A stretch of 64,000 nt of DNA, taken from Pirellula staleyi DSM 6068 (lineage in GTDB: Bacteria; Planctomycetota; Planctomycetia; Pirellulales; Pirellulaceae). The first letter of the stretch is position 1, and each line of letters starts with the position of its first letter. The notes under the pieces are model-generated. The model worked only from the letters and a program-made list of their open reading frames with translations. It searched no databases and was not told where the DNA came from. The stretch spans positions 3,038,001-3,102,000 of the forward strand of contig NC_013720.1 of assembly GCF_000025185.1 (NCBI RefSeq). The letters are read 5' to 3'. The translations under genes and the position numbers were made by a program. Below are positions 9,178 to 17,773 of the stretch, in pieces.

Positions 9178-9855
9178 ATGTCGCTTGTGCGTGTACTCGA
9201 AAACGAAGTGATGGACTCGCTGGAAGAGGCCACCACCTACGACGAGATGGATCACTCGACGGTGAACACCCGTTTTGTCGATGATTTGCTCGCCGCTGGT
9301 CTCCCGGGCAACGACGTGCTCGACCTCGGGACTGGCACCGCACGGATTCCGATGGAACTTTGTCGCCGCCACGCCGATTGCCGCGTGATGGCTGTCGACG
9401 CCGCCGGGGCGATGCTCGATCAGGCCTATTACAACATCAGCGCCGCTGAACTAACGGGCCGCATTCAACTGGCCCAGGCCGACGGTCGCAAGCTCCCCTA
9501 TGCCGACGGGCTGTTCCACGCCGTCATTTGCAACACGATCGTCCACCACATCGCCGATCCGCTCCCCGTCCTCGCCGAAGCTGTTCGGGTCACCGCCCCT
9601 GGTGGCCTGCTGATGATCCGCGATCTCACCCGCCCCGACACAGAAGAACAGCTCGCCACGCTCGTCGAGCAATACGCGGGCCAGGAAGCTCCCTATGCCA
9701 AGCAGATGTTTGGGGACTCGCTCCGGGCCGCCTTCACCCTCGCCGAAATCCGCGACATGGTCGCCTCCCTCGGCTTTCCCCCCGACACCGTCACCATGAC
9801 CAGCGACCGTCACTGGACTTGGCTCGCACGGAAGGGATCAGAGACTAGAGAATGA
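9178..9855 (+). CDS. Class I SAM-dependent methyltransferase
   Basis: The start at 9178 (MSLVRVLENE) has a GGAG at 9165-9168 at good spacing; the frame is open upstream to 9121 but without support. The product has 225 residues. Motif I is VLDLGTGTARIP at about residues 46-57, with an acidic ribose-binding residue in VMAVDAAG. Motif II/III regions are DGLFHAVICNTIVHHI and GGLLMIRDL. This is the Methyltransf_11/25-like group. The VHHI (rather than LHHI) motif and lack of a recognisable substrate domain leave the acceptor unknown. It follows the permease by 137 bases. Confidence 0.85.
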   Translation: MSLVRVLENEVMDSLEEATTYDEMDHSTVNTRFVDDLLAAGLPGNDVLDLGTGTARIPMELCRRHADCRVMAVDAAGAMLDQAYYNISAAELTGRIQLAQADGRKLPYADGLFHAVICNTIVHHIADPLPVLAEAVRVTAPGGLLMIRDLTRPDTEEQLATLVEQYAGQEAPYAKQMFGDSLRAAFTLAEIRDMVASLGFPPDTVTMTSDRHWTWLARKGSETRE

Positions 9856-10222
9856 GACTAGAAATTAGCCGCTTGAGGCCGCGGGCCATTTCGGGGTGCC
9901 ATGCTCCTGCCCTGCCCCGGGTGCCGTGCTCCTGTCGCGTCAGCAGCAGGAGCATGCTGAAGTGCAGCCGGATGCCGCTACAGAAATTCTTCGTTGGCAC
10001 AGATTTGGTGCTCGCGTGAATCGCGGCATCTCGTAGCCCGACCGCGCATCGAGCCGAGCCCGTCGCACGACAGTCAAGTCTTCTTCTCTCGCCAACTCCA
10101 ACAATCCCGAATCTCTCACAGGAAATAGTTTGCCAAGCTGCAATTCTCTGTGCCATCATACGCAAACTTCTGGCAGTGCCAGATACCATTAAAGTATGGC
10201 AAATTTACCCCTAGGTGCTTCT
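9856..10222. other. Intergenic gap with palindromic repeat and CTAG-rich stretch
   Basis: No gene is supported here. The first bases (9839-9871) carry two CTAG tetramers in AG/GA-rich sequence. Repeat family A lies at 9893-9956. Bases 10170-10184 hold a short inverted repeat (TCTGGC-AGT-GCCAGA) upstream of the next gene. Short open frames on the minus strand here have no family resemblance. Confidence 0.5.
9893..9956. repeat. Palindromic repeat family A, copy 1 (tandem partial + full)
   Basis: A first half unit GGTGCCATGCTCCTG is followed by a full unit GGGTGCCGTGCTCCTG, a short loop and CAGCAGGAGCATG. The arms GCTCCTG/CAGGAGC can form a hairpin. Related copies lie at 10873-10905 and 13226-13264. 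Confidence 0.75.
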
Positions 10223-10816
10223 ATGTTGCGTTGGATCACATCACTAATTCTTTCGCTTGCTGTACTCGTAACTGCCAGTGCTGCCGATGCTCAAAGCACC
10301 ACAGAGTACTACCCTCTCAAGAAGGGAAATGCCTGGACCTATAAAGCTGGCAAGGTAGTAGAGCTACAAGTGAAGGTTTCAGAAGTCGCTGAAGACGGAA
10401 CCGCCACCCTTGATACTGTCCACAATGGCATGACGGTTGCTACCGAGAAAGTGATCGTGAAGGAAGATGGTATCTATCGATCGGAACTCGCAGGAATGGA
10501 GATTAGTCCACCCGTCAAGATATTGAGTTTGAAGGACAAACAGCCCAGCGCCGATGGAACGACTTGGGAAATAATGGCTGACATCGGCACTTCCAAATTG
10601 AAGGGCACCTCCAAAAAGGGGAGCGAAAAAGTGAAAGTCCCGGCAGGCGAGTTCGACGCAGTGGTTGTTGACTTCGATGGCGAAGATGTCACGCTCGGTC
10701 TCAAAACGACGGCAAGAACATGGTATGTGCCCAAAGTCGGAGTGGTGAAAATCAGCATTAAAGTGCTCGGCAACGAGACGGTCCTCGAACTCGAAAAATT
10801 CACCCCTGGTGAATAA
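10223..10816 (+). CDS. Small secreted protein of unknown function
   Basis: I chose the ATG at 10223, preceded by AGGTG at 10213-10217, giving 197 residues; the frame is open from 10196. The N-terminus is a signal peptide (hydrophobic ITSLILSLAVLVTASA, cleavage near ADAQS). The mature part begins YYPLKKGNAWTYKAG, a pattern I associate with small exported bacterial proteins that start with a ypl..G..w.Y segment. It continues as alternating beta strands without cysteines. The segment VKVPAGEFDAVVV recurs in such proteins. It stands alone between two repeat-bearing gaps. No biochemical function can be assigned. Confidence 0.75.
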   Translation: MLRWITSLILSLAVLVTASAADAQSTTEYYPLKKGNAWTYKAGKVVELQVKVSEVAEDGTATLDTVHNGMTVATEKVIVKEDGIYRSELAGMEISPPVKILSLKDKQPSADGTTWEIMADIGTSKLKGTSKKGSEKVKVPAGEFDAVVVDFDGEDVTLGLKTTARTWYVPKVGVVKISIKVLGNETVLELEKFTPGE

Positions 10817-10872
10817 TTCCCCCGAAAGCTCAGGGGACTGAAAGCCGTCTCACGGATTCCACCGTCCTTGCC

Positions 10873-10905
10873 GAGTGCCATGCTCCTTTCGCAGCAGCAG
10901 GAGCA
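10873..10905. repeat. Palindromic repeat family A, copy 2 (degenerate)
   Basis: GAGTGCCATGCTCCT, a short loop, then GCAGCAGGAGCA. The spacing and arms match the copies at 9893-9956 and 13226-13264, but the right arm is truncated. Confidence 0.65.
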
Positions 10906-11044
10906 AGTGGACGCCATGTCCCGCATTCACATTTCCCTACTCCCCCGGCTGTCGCAGTAAACACCCCTCGCAGTTGCCTCTCCCAACTCCCTTTCCCGCC
11001 TCATAGTCCCTAGCCTCTAGTTCCCAGCCCCTTCCCTTACTCCC

Positions 11045-11073
11045 TTCCCACCTCTTTCCGTAGAAACTACAAT
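11045..11073 (+). promoter_or_regulatory. Probable sigma-70 promoter
   Basis: TTCCCA (11045-11050), a 17-base spacer and TACAAT (11068-11073) lie 51 bases before the GTG at 11125. The -10 matches five of six consensus bases and the -35 four of six. Confidence 0.5.
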
Positions 11074-11124
11074 TTTGGGTTTCCTACAACTCGTTTCCCT
11101 CTCAACAGATAAGAGACTCTGCTC

Positions 11125-12195
11125 GTGGCAAGCCCTTTGAAACTCGCGGTGATTCCCGGCGACGGGACCGGTCCTGAAGTAACAGCCGAAGCCCTGAAGG
11201 TGCTCGCTGCCATCGCCAAGCTCGAAGGCTTTACCTACGAGACCACCACTTTTGACTGGGGTGGCGAACGCTATCTCAAGACAGGCGAAACACTTCCCGC
11301 TGGTGGTGCCGACGAACTTCGCAAGTTCGACGCCATCTATCTCGGCGCTGTCGGTCACCCCGATGTGAAGCCTGGCATCCTCGAAAAGGGGCTCTTGCTT
11401 GAGCTCCGCTTCCAGCTCGACCAGTACGTCAACCTTCGCCCGGTGAAGTTGTTCCCTGGCGTGGAGTGCCCGCTTGTCGGCAAAGGTCCCGAGCATATCG
11501 ACTTTGTGGTTGTTCGCGAGAACACCGAAGATATGTACGCTGGCATCGGTGGCTGGCTCAAGAAGCACACGGCCGACGAAGTTGCCACCCAGACCGCTGT
11601 TTACACCCGCAAGGGTTGCGAGCGCGTGATCCGCTGGGCCTTCGACTACACGATGAAGCGCAACAACCCCAAGGGCAAAATGCTCACGCTCGTCGCCAAG
11701 ACGAACGTCCTCACCTACGGCCACGATCTGTGGTGGCGCACCTTCCAGGATGTCGCCAAGGACTATCCCGAAGTGAAGGCCGACTACAACCACGTCGACG
11801 CCTGCTGCATGTGGATGGTGAAGAATCCCGAATACTACGACGTGATCGTCACCACCAACATGTTTGGCGACATCATCACCGACCTCGGCGCGATGATCCA
11901 AGGTGGTCTCGGCGTCGCTTCGGGGGGCAACATCAACCCTGATAAGGGTGGCGTGAGCATGTACGAACCAATGGGTGGTTCGGCTCCCAAGTACACCGGT
12001 CAGAACGTCATTAACCCAATCGCCGCCATTGCCGCCATGAGCATGCTGCTCGAACATAGCGGACAGCCCAAAGCGGGCGCTCGCGTGATGGATGCCATCC
12101 AAAAAGTGACCGGCACCAAGATGAAGAGCCAAAACGCTGGCAAAATGGGCTACGGCACCAAAGAAGTCGGCGATCTGGTGATTGCTCACCTGTAG
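11125..12195 (+). CDS. Isocitrate/isopropylmalate dehydrogenase family protein
   Basis: This is a 356-residue beta-decarboxylating dehydrogenase starting at GTG 11125. Family signatures include the N-terminal [29 protein letters not shown] (substrate-loop arginines), [12 protein letters not shown], the catalytic lysine segment VAKTNVL, the metal-binding [11 protein letters not shown] and the NAD-site [18 protein letters not shown]. The length fits LeuB or a tartrate/isocitrate-like paralogue. The [11 protein letters not shown] form is shared by several subfamilies, so 3-isopropylmalate dehydrogenase (leucine synthesis) is likely but not certain. It has its own candidate promoter and is followed by a hairpin at 12225-12253. 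Confidence 0.85.
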   Translation: MASPLKLAVIPGDGTGPEVTAEALKVLAAIAKLEGFTYETTTFDWGGERYLKTGETLPAGGADELRKFDAIYLGAVGHPDVKPGILEKGLLLELRFQLDQYVNLRPVKLFPGVECPLVGKGPEHIDFVVVRENTEDMYAGIGGWLKKHTADEVATQTAVYTRKGCERVIRWAFDYTMKRNNPKGKMLTLVAKTNVLTYGHDLWWRTFQDVAKDYPEVKADYNHVDACCMWMVKNPEYYDVIVTTNMFGDIITDLGAMIQGGLGVASGGNINPDKGGVSMYEPMGGSAPKYTGQNVINPIAAIAAMSMLLEHSGQPKAGARVMDAIQKVTGTKMKSQNAGKMGYGTKEVGDLVIAHL

Positions 12196-12224
12196 TCGAG
12201 CAGCGGTTAGTGGCGACGACACCG

Positions 12225-12253
12225 CAGCCTAGGTTGCTCTTCGACCTAGGCTG
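12225..12253 (+). terminator. Stem-loop after the dehydrogenase gene
   Basis: Perfect 10-base arms CAGCCTAGGT (12225-12234) and ACCTAGGCTG (12244-12253) enclose a 9-base loop, 30 bases after the stop codon. There is no downstream T run, so it may be a transcript-end hairpin or a weak terminator. Confidence 0.5.
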
Positions 12254-12289
12254 AAGGTGATCTAGGTTTGGATGGCGGGGCGAATCGCT

Positions 12290-12320
12290 GGGTGGCACTG
12301 CTGGCTTGTTCAGCAGTGTG
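12290..12320. repeat. Palindromic repeat family B, copy 1
   Basis: The sequence reads GGGTGGCACTGCTGGCTTG then TTCAGCAGTGTGA. The arms CACTGCTG and CAGCAGTG form a hairpin. Related copies occur at 13289-13319, 13362-13392 and 42805-42836. Confidence 0.8.
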
Positions 12321-12397
12321 AATCGTGAAAGCCGAGCCACCTTGTCGAGCATCCCTGAGGCCCACGTACTCGAACCTTCCTTTTGCGGAGACTCGCG

Positions 12398-13171
12398 ATG
12401 ACGGTCAGCGACTTGTTCAGCTTGAAGGGAAAGACGGCCCTCGTTACTGGCGGCAGCAAAGGGATCGGCCTCGCCGTCGCGCGGGGCTTTGCCGAAGCTG
12501 GAGCCAAAGTCGCCATCGCCTCGCGGAAAGTTGCTGATCTCGAAAAGGCCAAAGCGACCATCGGCGAAGGGCTCGATACGCAAGTCGAGTACTTCGTCAC
12601 CGACATGAACGACCGCGATCAAGTTGGCAAACTGGCCGCTGATGTGCTGGCTAAGTTCGGCCGCTGCGATGTGCTGTTCAATAACGCAGGAAACAACAAA
12701 CCGCAGAACCTCGTCGACACCACCATGGAAGTGTGGGACGAAATCCTCGAACTCAACTTCACCAGCTGCATGCTGCTGTCGAAGCATCTGGTCCCCGGGA
12801 TGATCGAGCGCAAATGGGGCCGCATCATCTACACTTCAAGTGTGATGGCTCTCGCTTCGAATCCAGGTCGCGGGCTCTATTCCGCTACCAAAGCAGCTCT
12901 TGTTGGTATGTCCCGTGCACAGGCTCTCGAGCTTGGTCCGCACGGCATCACGGTCAACTGCCTCGCGCCAGGACCGATTGCGACCGACCTGCCGATGAGT
13001 CTCTTGTCCGACGAGCAGAAGAAAGCATTTGCTTCGCGCACCGCTCTGCTTCGCTGGGGCCAAGTGGTTGATATGGTCGGCCCGGTGCTGATGCTCGCCA
13101 CCGATGCCGGCGCCTACATCACCGGCACCGTCATCTCCGCCGACGGCGGCATGCTCTGCCGCACGTTTTAG
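12398..13171 (+). CDS. Short-chain dehydrogenase/reductase (SDR)
   Basis: The ATG at 12398 is preceded by GGAG (12387-12390) and gives 257 residues, a classical SDR length. The cofactor motif TGGSKGIG lies at about residues 14-21, the structural NNAG at about 91-94, the catalytic Ser at about 144 in TSSVMA, and YSATKAA (active-site Tyr and Lys) at about 157-163. The segment after it (TVNCLAPGPIATDL) and the terminal GTVISADGGM are typical of the glucose/gluconate dehydrogenase-like or FabG-like group. The substrate cannot be deduced. The basic residues after the Gly-rich motif suggest NADP(H). Confidence 0.9.
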   Translation: MTVSDLFSLKGKTALVTGGSKGIGLAVARGFAEAGAKVAIASRKVADLEKAKATIGEGLDTQVEYFVTDMNDRDQVGKLAADVLAKFGRCDVLFNNAGNNKPQNLVDTTMEVWDEILELNFTSCMLLSKHLVPGMIERKWGRIIYTSSVMALASNPGRGLYSATKAALVGMSRAQALELGPHGITVNCLAPGPIATDLPMSLLSDEQKKAFASRTALLRWGQVVDMVGPVLMLATDAGAYITGTVISADGGMLCRTF

Positions 13172-13225
13172 AACGCTGTTTGCAAGTTGCCTCTGGTGGT
13201 TGTCGACAACTCCTCGTCTCCTGCT

Positions 13226-13264
13226 GGGTGCCATGCTCCTGTCGCGTTAGCAGCAGGAGCATGG
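13226..13264. repeat. Palindromic repeat family A, copy 3
   Basis: GGGTGCCATGCTCCTG, loop TCGCGTTAG, then CAGCAGGAGCATGG. This is the cleanest copy, with arms CATGCTCCTG/CAGGAGCATG. It lies in the convergent gap between the SDR gene and the leftward oxidoreductase. Confidence 0.8.
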
Positions 13265-13288
13265 AAAGTGCGACGATGGTTAAAGGGG

Positions 13289-13322
<34 letters not shown>

Positions 13323-13361
13323 GCAGCAGGAGAATGGGATGTGTATCGCTGTCACAAGGTT

Positions 13362-13392
13362 CACACTGCTGGACAAGCCAGCAGTGCCACCC
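13362..13392. repeat. Palindromic repeat family B, copy 3
   Basis: CACACTGCTGG, loop ACAAG, CCAGCAGTGCCACCC. It differs from copy 2 by a single base and lies 42 bases after it in the same orientation, 26 bases before the stop codon of the leftward oxidoreductase. Confidence 0.8.
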
Positions 13393-13418
13393 AAACAAAT
13401 CAATTGCAAGCTGTTGAC

Positions 13419-14765
13419 CTACAGCGTCCAGCCTTTGCGGTACTCTTTGTGCAGCAGCGGTTCGGCCTCGGCGTAGTTGGTGAACTTCATGTCAGCGGCG
13501 TTCCAGTCGAGCTTCTTTCCGGCGCGGTAGGCCACGGTGCCGAGCAATACCGCTTCGGTGAGTGCCCCGGCATACTCGAAGTTGCAAGTGGTGGTGCCAC
13601 CGTCGCGAATTGCAGTCGTCCATTCGCGGTGATGACCAATCGAGCGTGGAATCGTTTCCGCGGGAAGCTTGTACCCTTCGAACTTTTCTTCGGGGAACAA
13701 GACGTAGTCGCCGTAGTTGGCCAGCAGCATCCCGTCGCTGCCGATGAACAGCAGACCACCCGACCAATCGGCGGGCTTGGTCTTGCTGTGCGACAGCTTC
13801 TTCAGCAGTTCAGGCCGACGACCGCTGTCGTACCAAAACAGCTTCACGGCTGGCGATTCGCCACGAGCTGGATACTCGTAGGTTGCTTCGCACCAGTCCG
13901 GGCAGCTGACGCTATCGACCGGTGGTCCCTTGGCTTCGACCGAAGTCGGAGCCTTCAGGTCGAGCGCCCAGTGCGCGAGGTCCATGAAGTGACAGCCGAA
14001 GTCGCCGAGTGCTCCGTTGCCATATTCCCAGAAGCGGCGCCACTGAAACGGATGGACGTCGCTCGAGTAGGGGCGATCGGCAGCGGGGCCAAGCCACAAA
14101 TTCCAGTCGAGACCAGCAGGAGCTTCAGCTGCGGTGAATTTCGCTCCGCTGTACTGCGCACCTGCCCACACATGCACATCGCTCACTTTGCCGATGGCGC
14201 CACTTTGAATGATCTCGACCACGCGACGATAGTTGTCGCCTGCATGAATCTGATTGCCCATCTGCGTGACGAGCTTCTTTTCTTTCGCCAAGTTGTTGAG
14301 CGTGCGGGCTTCGAGCACCGTGTGCGTTAGCGGCTTTTCGCAGTAGACATGCTTGCCCAATCGCAAAGCCATCGCAGCTGCGGGGGCGTGCGTATGATCG
14401 GGCGTACCAACAAGCACGGCGTCGATTTTGGCCGCTTGTTTGTCGAGCATGTCGCGGAAATCGCGATAGCAGGTGGCTCCGCTGTGCTGATCTTTCACCT
14501 TCGCCATCAGGTTGTCGTCGACATCGGCCAGCGCGACGATTTCCTCGCCGAGTCGGGCTACTTCGCCGAGATTTGCTCCCGCGCGACCCGTCACACCGAT
14601 AGCGGCGATGCGCAGTTTTTCGCTAGCCAATCGCGAAGCGCGAGCGGGTGACTCGCTGACGTAAGCGCCGAGCGAGAGCGCGCCGAGAGCAGCGGCCGAC
14701 GTCGTGAGAAACTTTCGGCGACCAGCCAGCAGCTTCGAGCTGTGCAATGCTTGATTACTCTTCAT
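13419..14765 (-). CDS. Gfo/Idh/MocA family oxidoreductase, Tat-exported
   Basis: This 448-residue protein starts with a Tat-like leader (RRKFLTTSAAALGALSLGA). The Rossmann segment runs from about residue 50 (LRIAAIGVTGRAGANLGEV), and the family EKP motif is HVYCEKPLTHT at about residues 138-148. The C-terminal beta domain includes DWNLWLGPA and a WRRFWEYGNGALGDFGCH stretch, as in the large planctomycete oxidoreductase paralogues. These act on sugars or sugar derivatives with NAD(P), but the substrate here is unknown. It is the last gene of a leftward set with the second oxidoreductase and the ceramidase-like gene. Confidence 0.88.
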   Translation of the reverse strand: MKSNQALHSSKLLAGRRKFLTTSAAALGALSLGAYVSESPARASRLASEKLRIAAIGVTGRAGANLGEVARLGEEIVALADVDDNLMAKVKDQHSGATCYRDFRDMLDKQAAKIDAVLVGTPDHTHAPAAAMALRLGKHVYCEKPLTHTVLEARTLNNLAKEKKLVTQMGNQIHAGDNYRRVVEIIQSGAIGKVSDVHVWAGAQYSGAKFTAAEAPAGLDWNLWLGPAADRPYSSDVHPFQWRRFWEYGNGALGDFGCHFMDLAHWALDLKAPTSVEAKGPPVDSVSCPDWCEATYEYPARGESPAVKLFWYDSGRRPELLKKLSHSKTKPADWSGGLLFIGSDGMLLANYGDYVLFPEEKFEGYKLPAETIPRSIGHHREWTTAIRDGGTTTCNFEYAGALTEAVLLGTVAYRAGKKLDWNAADMKFTNYAEAEPLLHKEYRKGWTL

Positions 14766-14839
14766 CGTTACCAGAACCTAATCAGGTGGAAAGAACAAAA
14801 CAGAATCAAAACTTGGAGAACATCGAGAGGTTTTCAGCC

Positions 14840-15859
14840 TTACTTCGATTCGACTTCAGCGAGCCGAGCGCCGGCCAATTTCGTGGCCTTTTCCATCACG
14901 CTGGCGATCGTCACCGGACCGCCACCGGTCCGTTTACTTTCGTCGGCCGCTTCCATGAAGGCATAGAGTTCGATCGTTTCTGCGGGATCGATCGGCGCTT
15001 GACCACTCCGGAAGAATTTCGCGATTTCGACCATCAAAGGACGATAGCCGGCGAACTTGCCGATCTCGCGCGAGCCTTTCGTGCCGAAAGCGAAGCCGCC
15101 ATAGCCGGCGCTTCCTTTGCGAATGCCGCGGAACGTGCCGATTCGTCCATCGCTCCACTGACCGACGGCGAGATCGAAATCGGGAGTCGAGACGCGAGTG
15201 ACTTTCTCGCAGCCAGTTCCCATGATGGTATAGAGCGTTTCACAGCCGTGGATCCCATACCAGTAGAGCTCGGGGTGTGTCTTTTCGAGCGAGCAAGGGC
15301 TGAAGGCGTCGCAGCCTGTCACTTCGCCGAGGGCTCCTGCGCGAATCTCTTGAGCGCCGGGGGCATAGCGCAGCGACGAGCTCGAGAACATCGGGCAATC
15401 GTATTTCTTAGCTGCTTCGTACAAGGCAATCACGTCGACAAGTGAACCAGCGACAGGCTTGTCGATGAAGACCGGCTTCTTGGCTTTGAAGACTGGCAGC
15501 GCTTGCTCGAGGTGAGGCCGACCATCGTTGGTTTCGAGCAAGACCGCATCGACTTCAGCGAGGAGGGCGTCGATCGAGTCGACAATCTTCACCCCTTGCT
15601 TCTGCACTTCTTCGATATATCCCGGCACGCGGCTGGTGCTCGACTCGATATCGGGGCTCCCTTTAGGGTAGGCCGCAACGATCTTGAATCCCGCGAGGTC
15701 TTCGGTTTGGTCGGGTTTGTTGAACTCCTTCGTGAACGCCGTGGCGTGCGAAGTATCGAGGCCAATAATCCCGAGACGCATCACTTTCGAGTCCTCTGCC
15801 AAGGTAGGTGAAATCAGTACAAAACCCAGAGTGATAGCGAGCAGCGTGCGAACGTACAT
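14840..15859 (-). CDS. Gfo/Idh/MocA family oxidoreductase, secreted type
   Basis: The ATG at 15859 begins a signal peptide (MYVRTLLAITLGFVLISPTLA); the longer open frame to 16291 overlaps the ceramidase-like gene and lacks support. The product has 339 residues. The Rossmann motif is MRLGIIGLDTSHA at about residues 29-41, and the EKP-type motif appears as VFIDKPVAGS, with Asp-Lys-Pro in place of Glu-Lys-Pro. HPELYWYGIHGCETLYTIMG is typical of planctomycete members. Export before cofactor binding would be odd for an NAD enzyme, but it is common in these paralogues. The gene lies 74 bases before the next leftward oxidoreductase. Confidence 0.85.
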   Translation of the reverse strand: MYVRTLLAITLGFVLISPTLAEDSKVMRLGIIGLDTSHATAFTKEFNKPDQTEDLAGFKIVAAYPKGSPDIESSTSRVPGYIEEVQKQGVKIVDSIDALLAEVDAVLLETNDGRPHLEQALPVFKAKKPVFIDKPVAGSLVDVIALYEAAKKYDCPMFSSSSLRYAPGAQEIRAGALGEVTGCDAFSPCSLEKTHPELYWYGIHGCETLYTIMGTGCEKVTRVSTPDFDLAVGQWSDGRIGTFRGIRKGSAGYGGFAFGTKGSREIGKFAGYRPLMVEIAKFFRSGQAPIDPAETIELYAFMEAADESKRTGGGPVTIASVMEKATKLAGARLAEVESK

Positions 15860-16014
15860 CGAGGGAGATCCTGCGATTAGAGGCATGTGCCTGGCGGTTA
15901 GGTGACAAGTGGAAACAGCGTCGCGAGGGAGATTGGCGAGCGGAGTGTTGGTTTGCTTGGGAGGACTACTGAGCTGGTTGGTGCAGGAGTGAGTAACACC
16001 TCCGTGAATGACAT

Positions 16015-17454
16015 TCAGCGGGCTCCAGCCGCTTGGTGAAGCGACAGCAGCATTTCGACAGCCGACTCGACCAGCAGTTCGCCACCACCCGAGGCGACGC
16101 GTGAATTGACCACTTCGTAGCTCCCTTCGACGAACGCTTTTTTCGTTGGAATGTAGGCCGGTGCATCGTTGCAAAGTTCGAGGACGAGCGTTTGCTTGAA
16201 GGGGGATTTTTCTTTGATCGCCAGCCCAAGTTCGGTGAAGACTTCGCCCGGTAGGCAGACGATAGCGACATCGCGCGAAAGGGCGATGCAATTCAGCCGC
16301 ACCGGGAGTGGTTTTCCTTGGTAGCGAGCTGCGAGATCGACGATTTTGGTCGCTTCCACTTGCTCGAGAAAACCGAGTTCTTTGGTGCCGACGAGCGCGA
16401 GCTGCGATTTGGCTTTAGCGAGTTGCTCCTCGGAGTACACTTGCACGGGAACTTCCACCACGCGCATCGAGGCGGCGAGTTGCGCTCCCATTCTGGTCTC
16501 AGTTTTTTCGAGCCCCTTGGTGACGGCGCTGGCAAGCTGCGCACCGATGCGGGCTGCTTCTTCCTGTCCCTTTTGCGGGCGGTTGTGCGACACGTCGATA
16601 TGGTTGATATCGCCGCAGCATCCGAGCCCAAAGATCGATGTGCATTGGTTGCCCAGTTTCGCCGCGATTGCGTCGTGGAGGTACTTGGGATAGTCGGCGC
16701 TGAATTCCGTTCCACCGACTGTGTCGAGATGGAGGGCAAAATTCACCAGCGACGCTGCGACCTTGTCCCCGGTCTTAAACAGCACAACGCCGACATCGGG
16801 ATCGATCGGTCCTGCGACCCGCACGATTTGCGGATTCAGCTTGCCAGGATTGAAGCGGACCGAACCATCCTGCATCACAAATCGGCGGTTGAAGGAGATG
16901 CTCGTTTCGTGCCCGGTGGCATACTCGATCGTGGTGGTCTCGAGTTTCTGGGCGGCGTCGCTGGCAACTTGCACCAGTTTCTCGACGAGGAACTTGGGGT
17001 AGTCGAGTTCGGGCTTAACTTGTTCGGCTGCAGCGGCCTGCTTGGCTTTCCACCAGTCGAGCAGTACGCCGCCGTAGAGGGGACCCGTGTGCGAATGGGT
17101 CGCGGCAATCACGATGTGCTGCTCGTCGATCGACAGCTTGTGGGCGATTTGGCTGCGCGCTTCGGTGGTCAGCTCGCGGCTGACCCCAATCAAATCGCAC
17201 ACAATCAAAACGGTGGTAAGTTCGCCTTGCTGTAGCACGAGAGCACGGGCGTAGAGCGGGTCGTGCGTGCCGGTCGACAGCCGCTCGTAGAAATAGCCGC
17301 TCATGCGGTACGGCTCGGGGGGCGTGATATCGATGACCGCTGCGCCAACTTGCAGCGGCGGGAGAATTGCCCAGCAAGGGGAGGCGAGTGCGGACGCAGC
17401 TAGAAACAGTAGCGCGAGCGCAGCCAATGAGCGGGCGCGAGGCGAGCCAAACAT
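16015..17454 (-). CDS. Neutral/alkaline ceramidase-like secreted protein
   Basis: This is a 479-residue protein with a signal peptide (ALALLFLAASALASPCWA). The start of the mature part, VGAAVIDITPPEP and MSGYF, plus the zinc-site-like ATHSHTGP at about residues 118-125, match the N-terminal domain of neutral/alkaline non-lysosomal ceramidases. CCGDINHIDV and the later CLPGEVFTELG segment also fit. At 479 residues it lacks the extra C-terminal beta domain of full-length ceramidases. Many planctomycete members have no proven ceramidase activity, so an amidohydrolase on a different lipid or sugar amide is equally possible. It heads the leftward set with two Gfo/Idh/MocA genes. Confidence 0.82.
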   Translation of the reverse strand: MFGSPRARSLAALALLFLAASALASPCWAILPPLQVGAAVIDITPPEPYRMSGYFYERLSTGTHDPLYARALVLQQGELTTVLIVCDLIGVSRELTTEARSQIAHKLSIDEQHIVIAATHSHTGPLYGGVLLDWWKAKQAAAAEQVKPELDYPKFLVEKLVQVASDAAQKLETTTIEYATGHETSISFNRRFVMQDGSVRFNPGKLNPQIVRVAGPIDPDVGVVLFKTGDKVAASLVNFALHLDTVGGTEFSADYPKYLHDAIAAKLGNQCTSIFGLGCCGDINHIDVSHNRPQKGQEEAARIGAQLASAVTKGLEKTETRMGAQLAASMRVVEVPVQVYSEEQLAKAKSQLALVGTKELGFLEQVEATKIVDLAARYQGKPLPVRLNCIALSRDVAIVCLPGEVFTELGLAIKEKSPFKQTLVLELCNDAPAYIPTKKAFVEGSYEVVNSRVASGGGELLVESAVEMLLSLHQAAGAR

Positions 17455-17773
17455 GCAGGATCTCCCAGGCAGGAGTGGGGAGAGTGGCGGATAAGGAAGT
17501 GGCGTTGCCTCGGTACTGTGGCGAATTAACGGAGCCGACGCAAGTCTTTTCTTTGCCAGGGGCTAGGGAAGCGCTCTGCTGGGGCAGGTGAACGCTGCTG
17601 AGGGGCTGCCCCATCGTGCGGTATTGCCACATCGCGCACGATTCCGAAAAGTCGGCAAAAACCGTTCGAATTCTCGGGATTTAGCGAGCGTCGACGGTTT
17701 GCGAACCTTGACCTTGGCGGGGGCCGTTCCTACCATGGCCTGATTACACCTCTTCCACGAAAGTAGCCAGGTT
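17455..17773. other. Divergent intergenic region with folE promoter
   Basis: No gene is supported in these 319 bases between the leftward ceramidase-like gene and folE. A good promoter for folE lies at 17708-17736. I saw no other repeat or structured element. Confidence 0.5.
17708..17736 (+). promoter_or_regulatory. Sigma-70 promoter of folE
   Basis: TTGACC (17708-17713), a 17-base spacer and TACCAT (17731-17736). Transcription would start near 17743, about 31 bases upstream of the ATG at 17774, which supports the upstream start of folE. Confidence 0.6.

Larger units (their letters stand above)
10817..11124. other. Intergenic gap: repeat A copy, pyrimidine-rich tract, promoter
   Basis: No gene is supported. 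It contains repeat family A copy 2 (10873-10905), then a strongly C/T-biased top strand from about 10930 to 11060 that includes two CTAG tetramers near 11010-11022, then a likely promoter at 11045-11073. Confidence 0.5.

Noticed and set aside
14840-16291. Longer start of the second Gfo/Idh/MocA gene
   Set aside because: Extra residues overlap the ceramidase-like gene; the start at 15859 directly begins a signal peptide.
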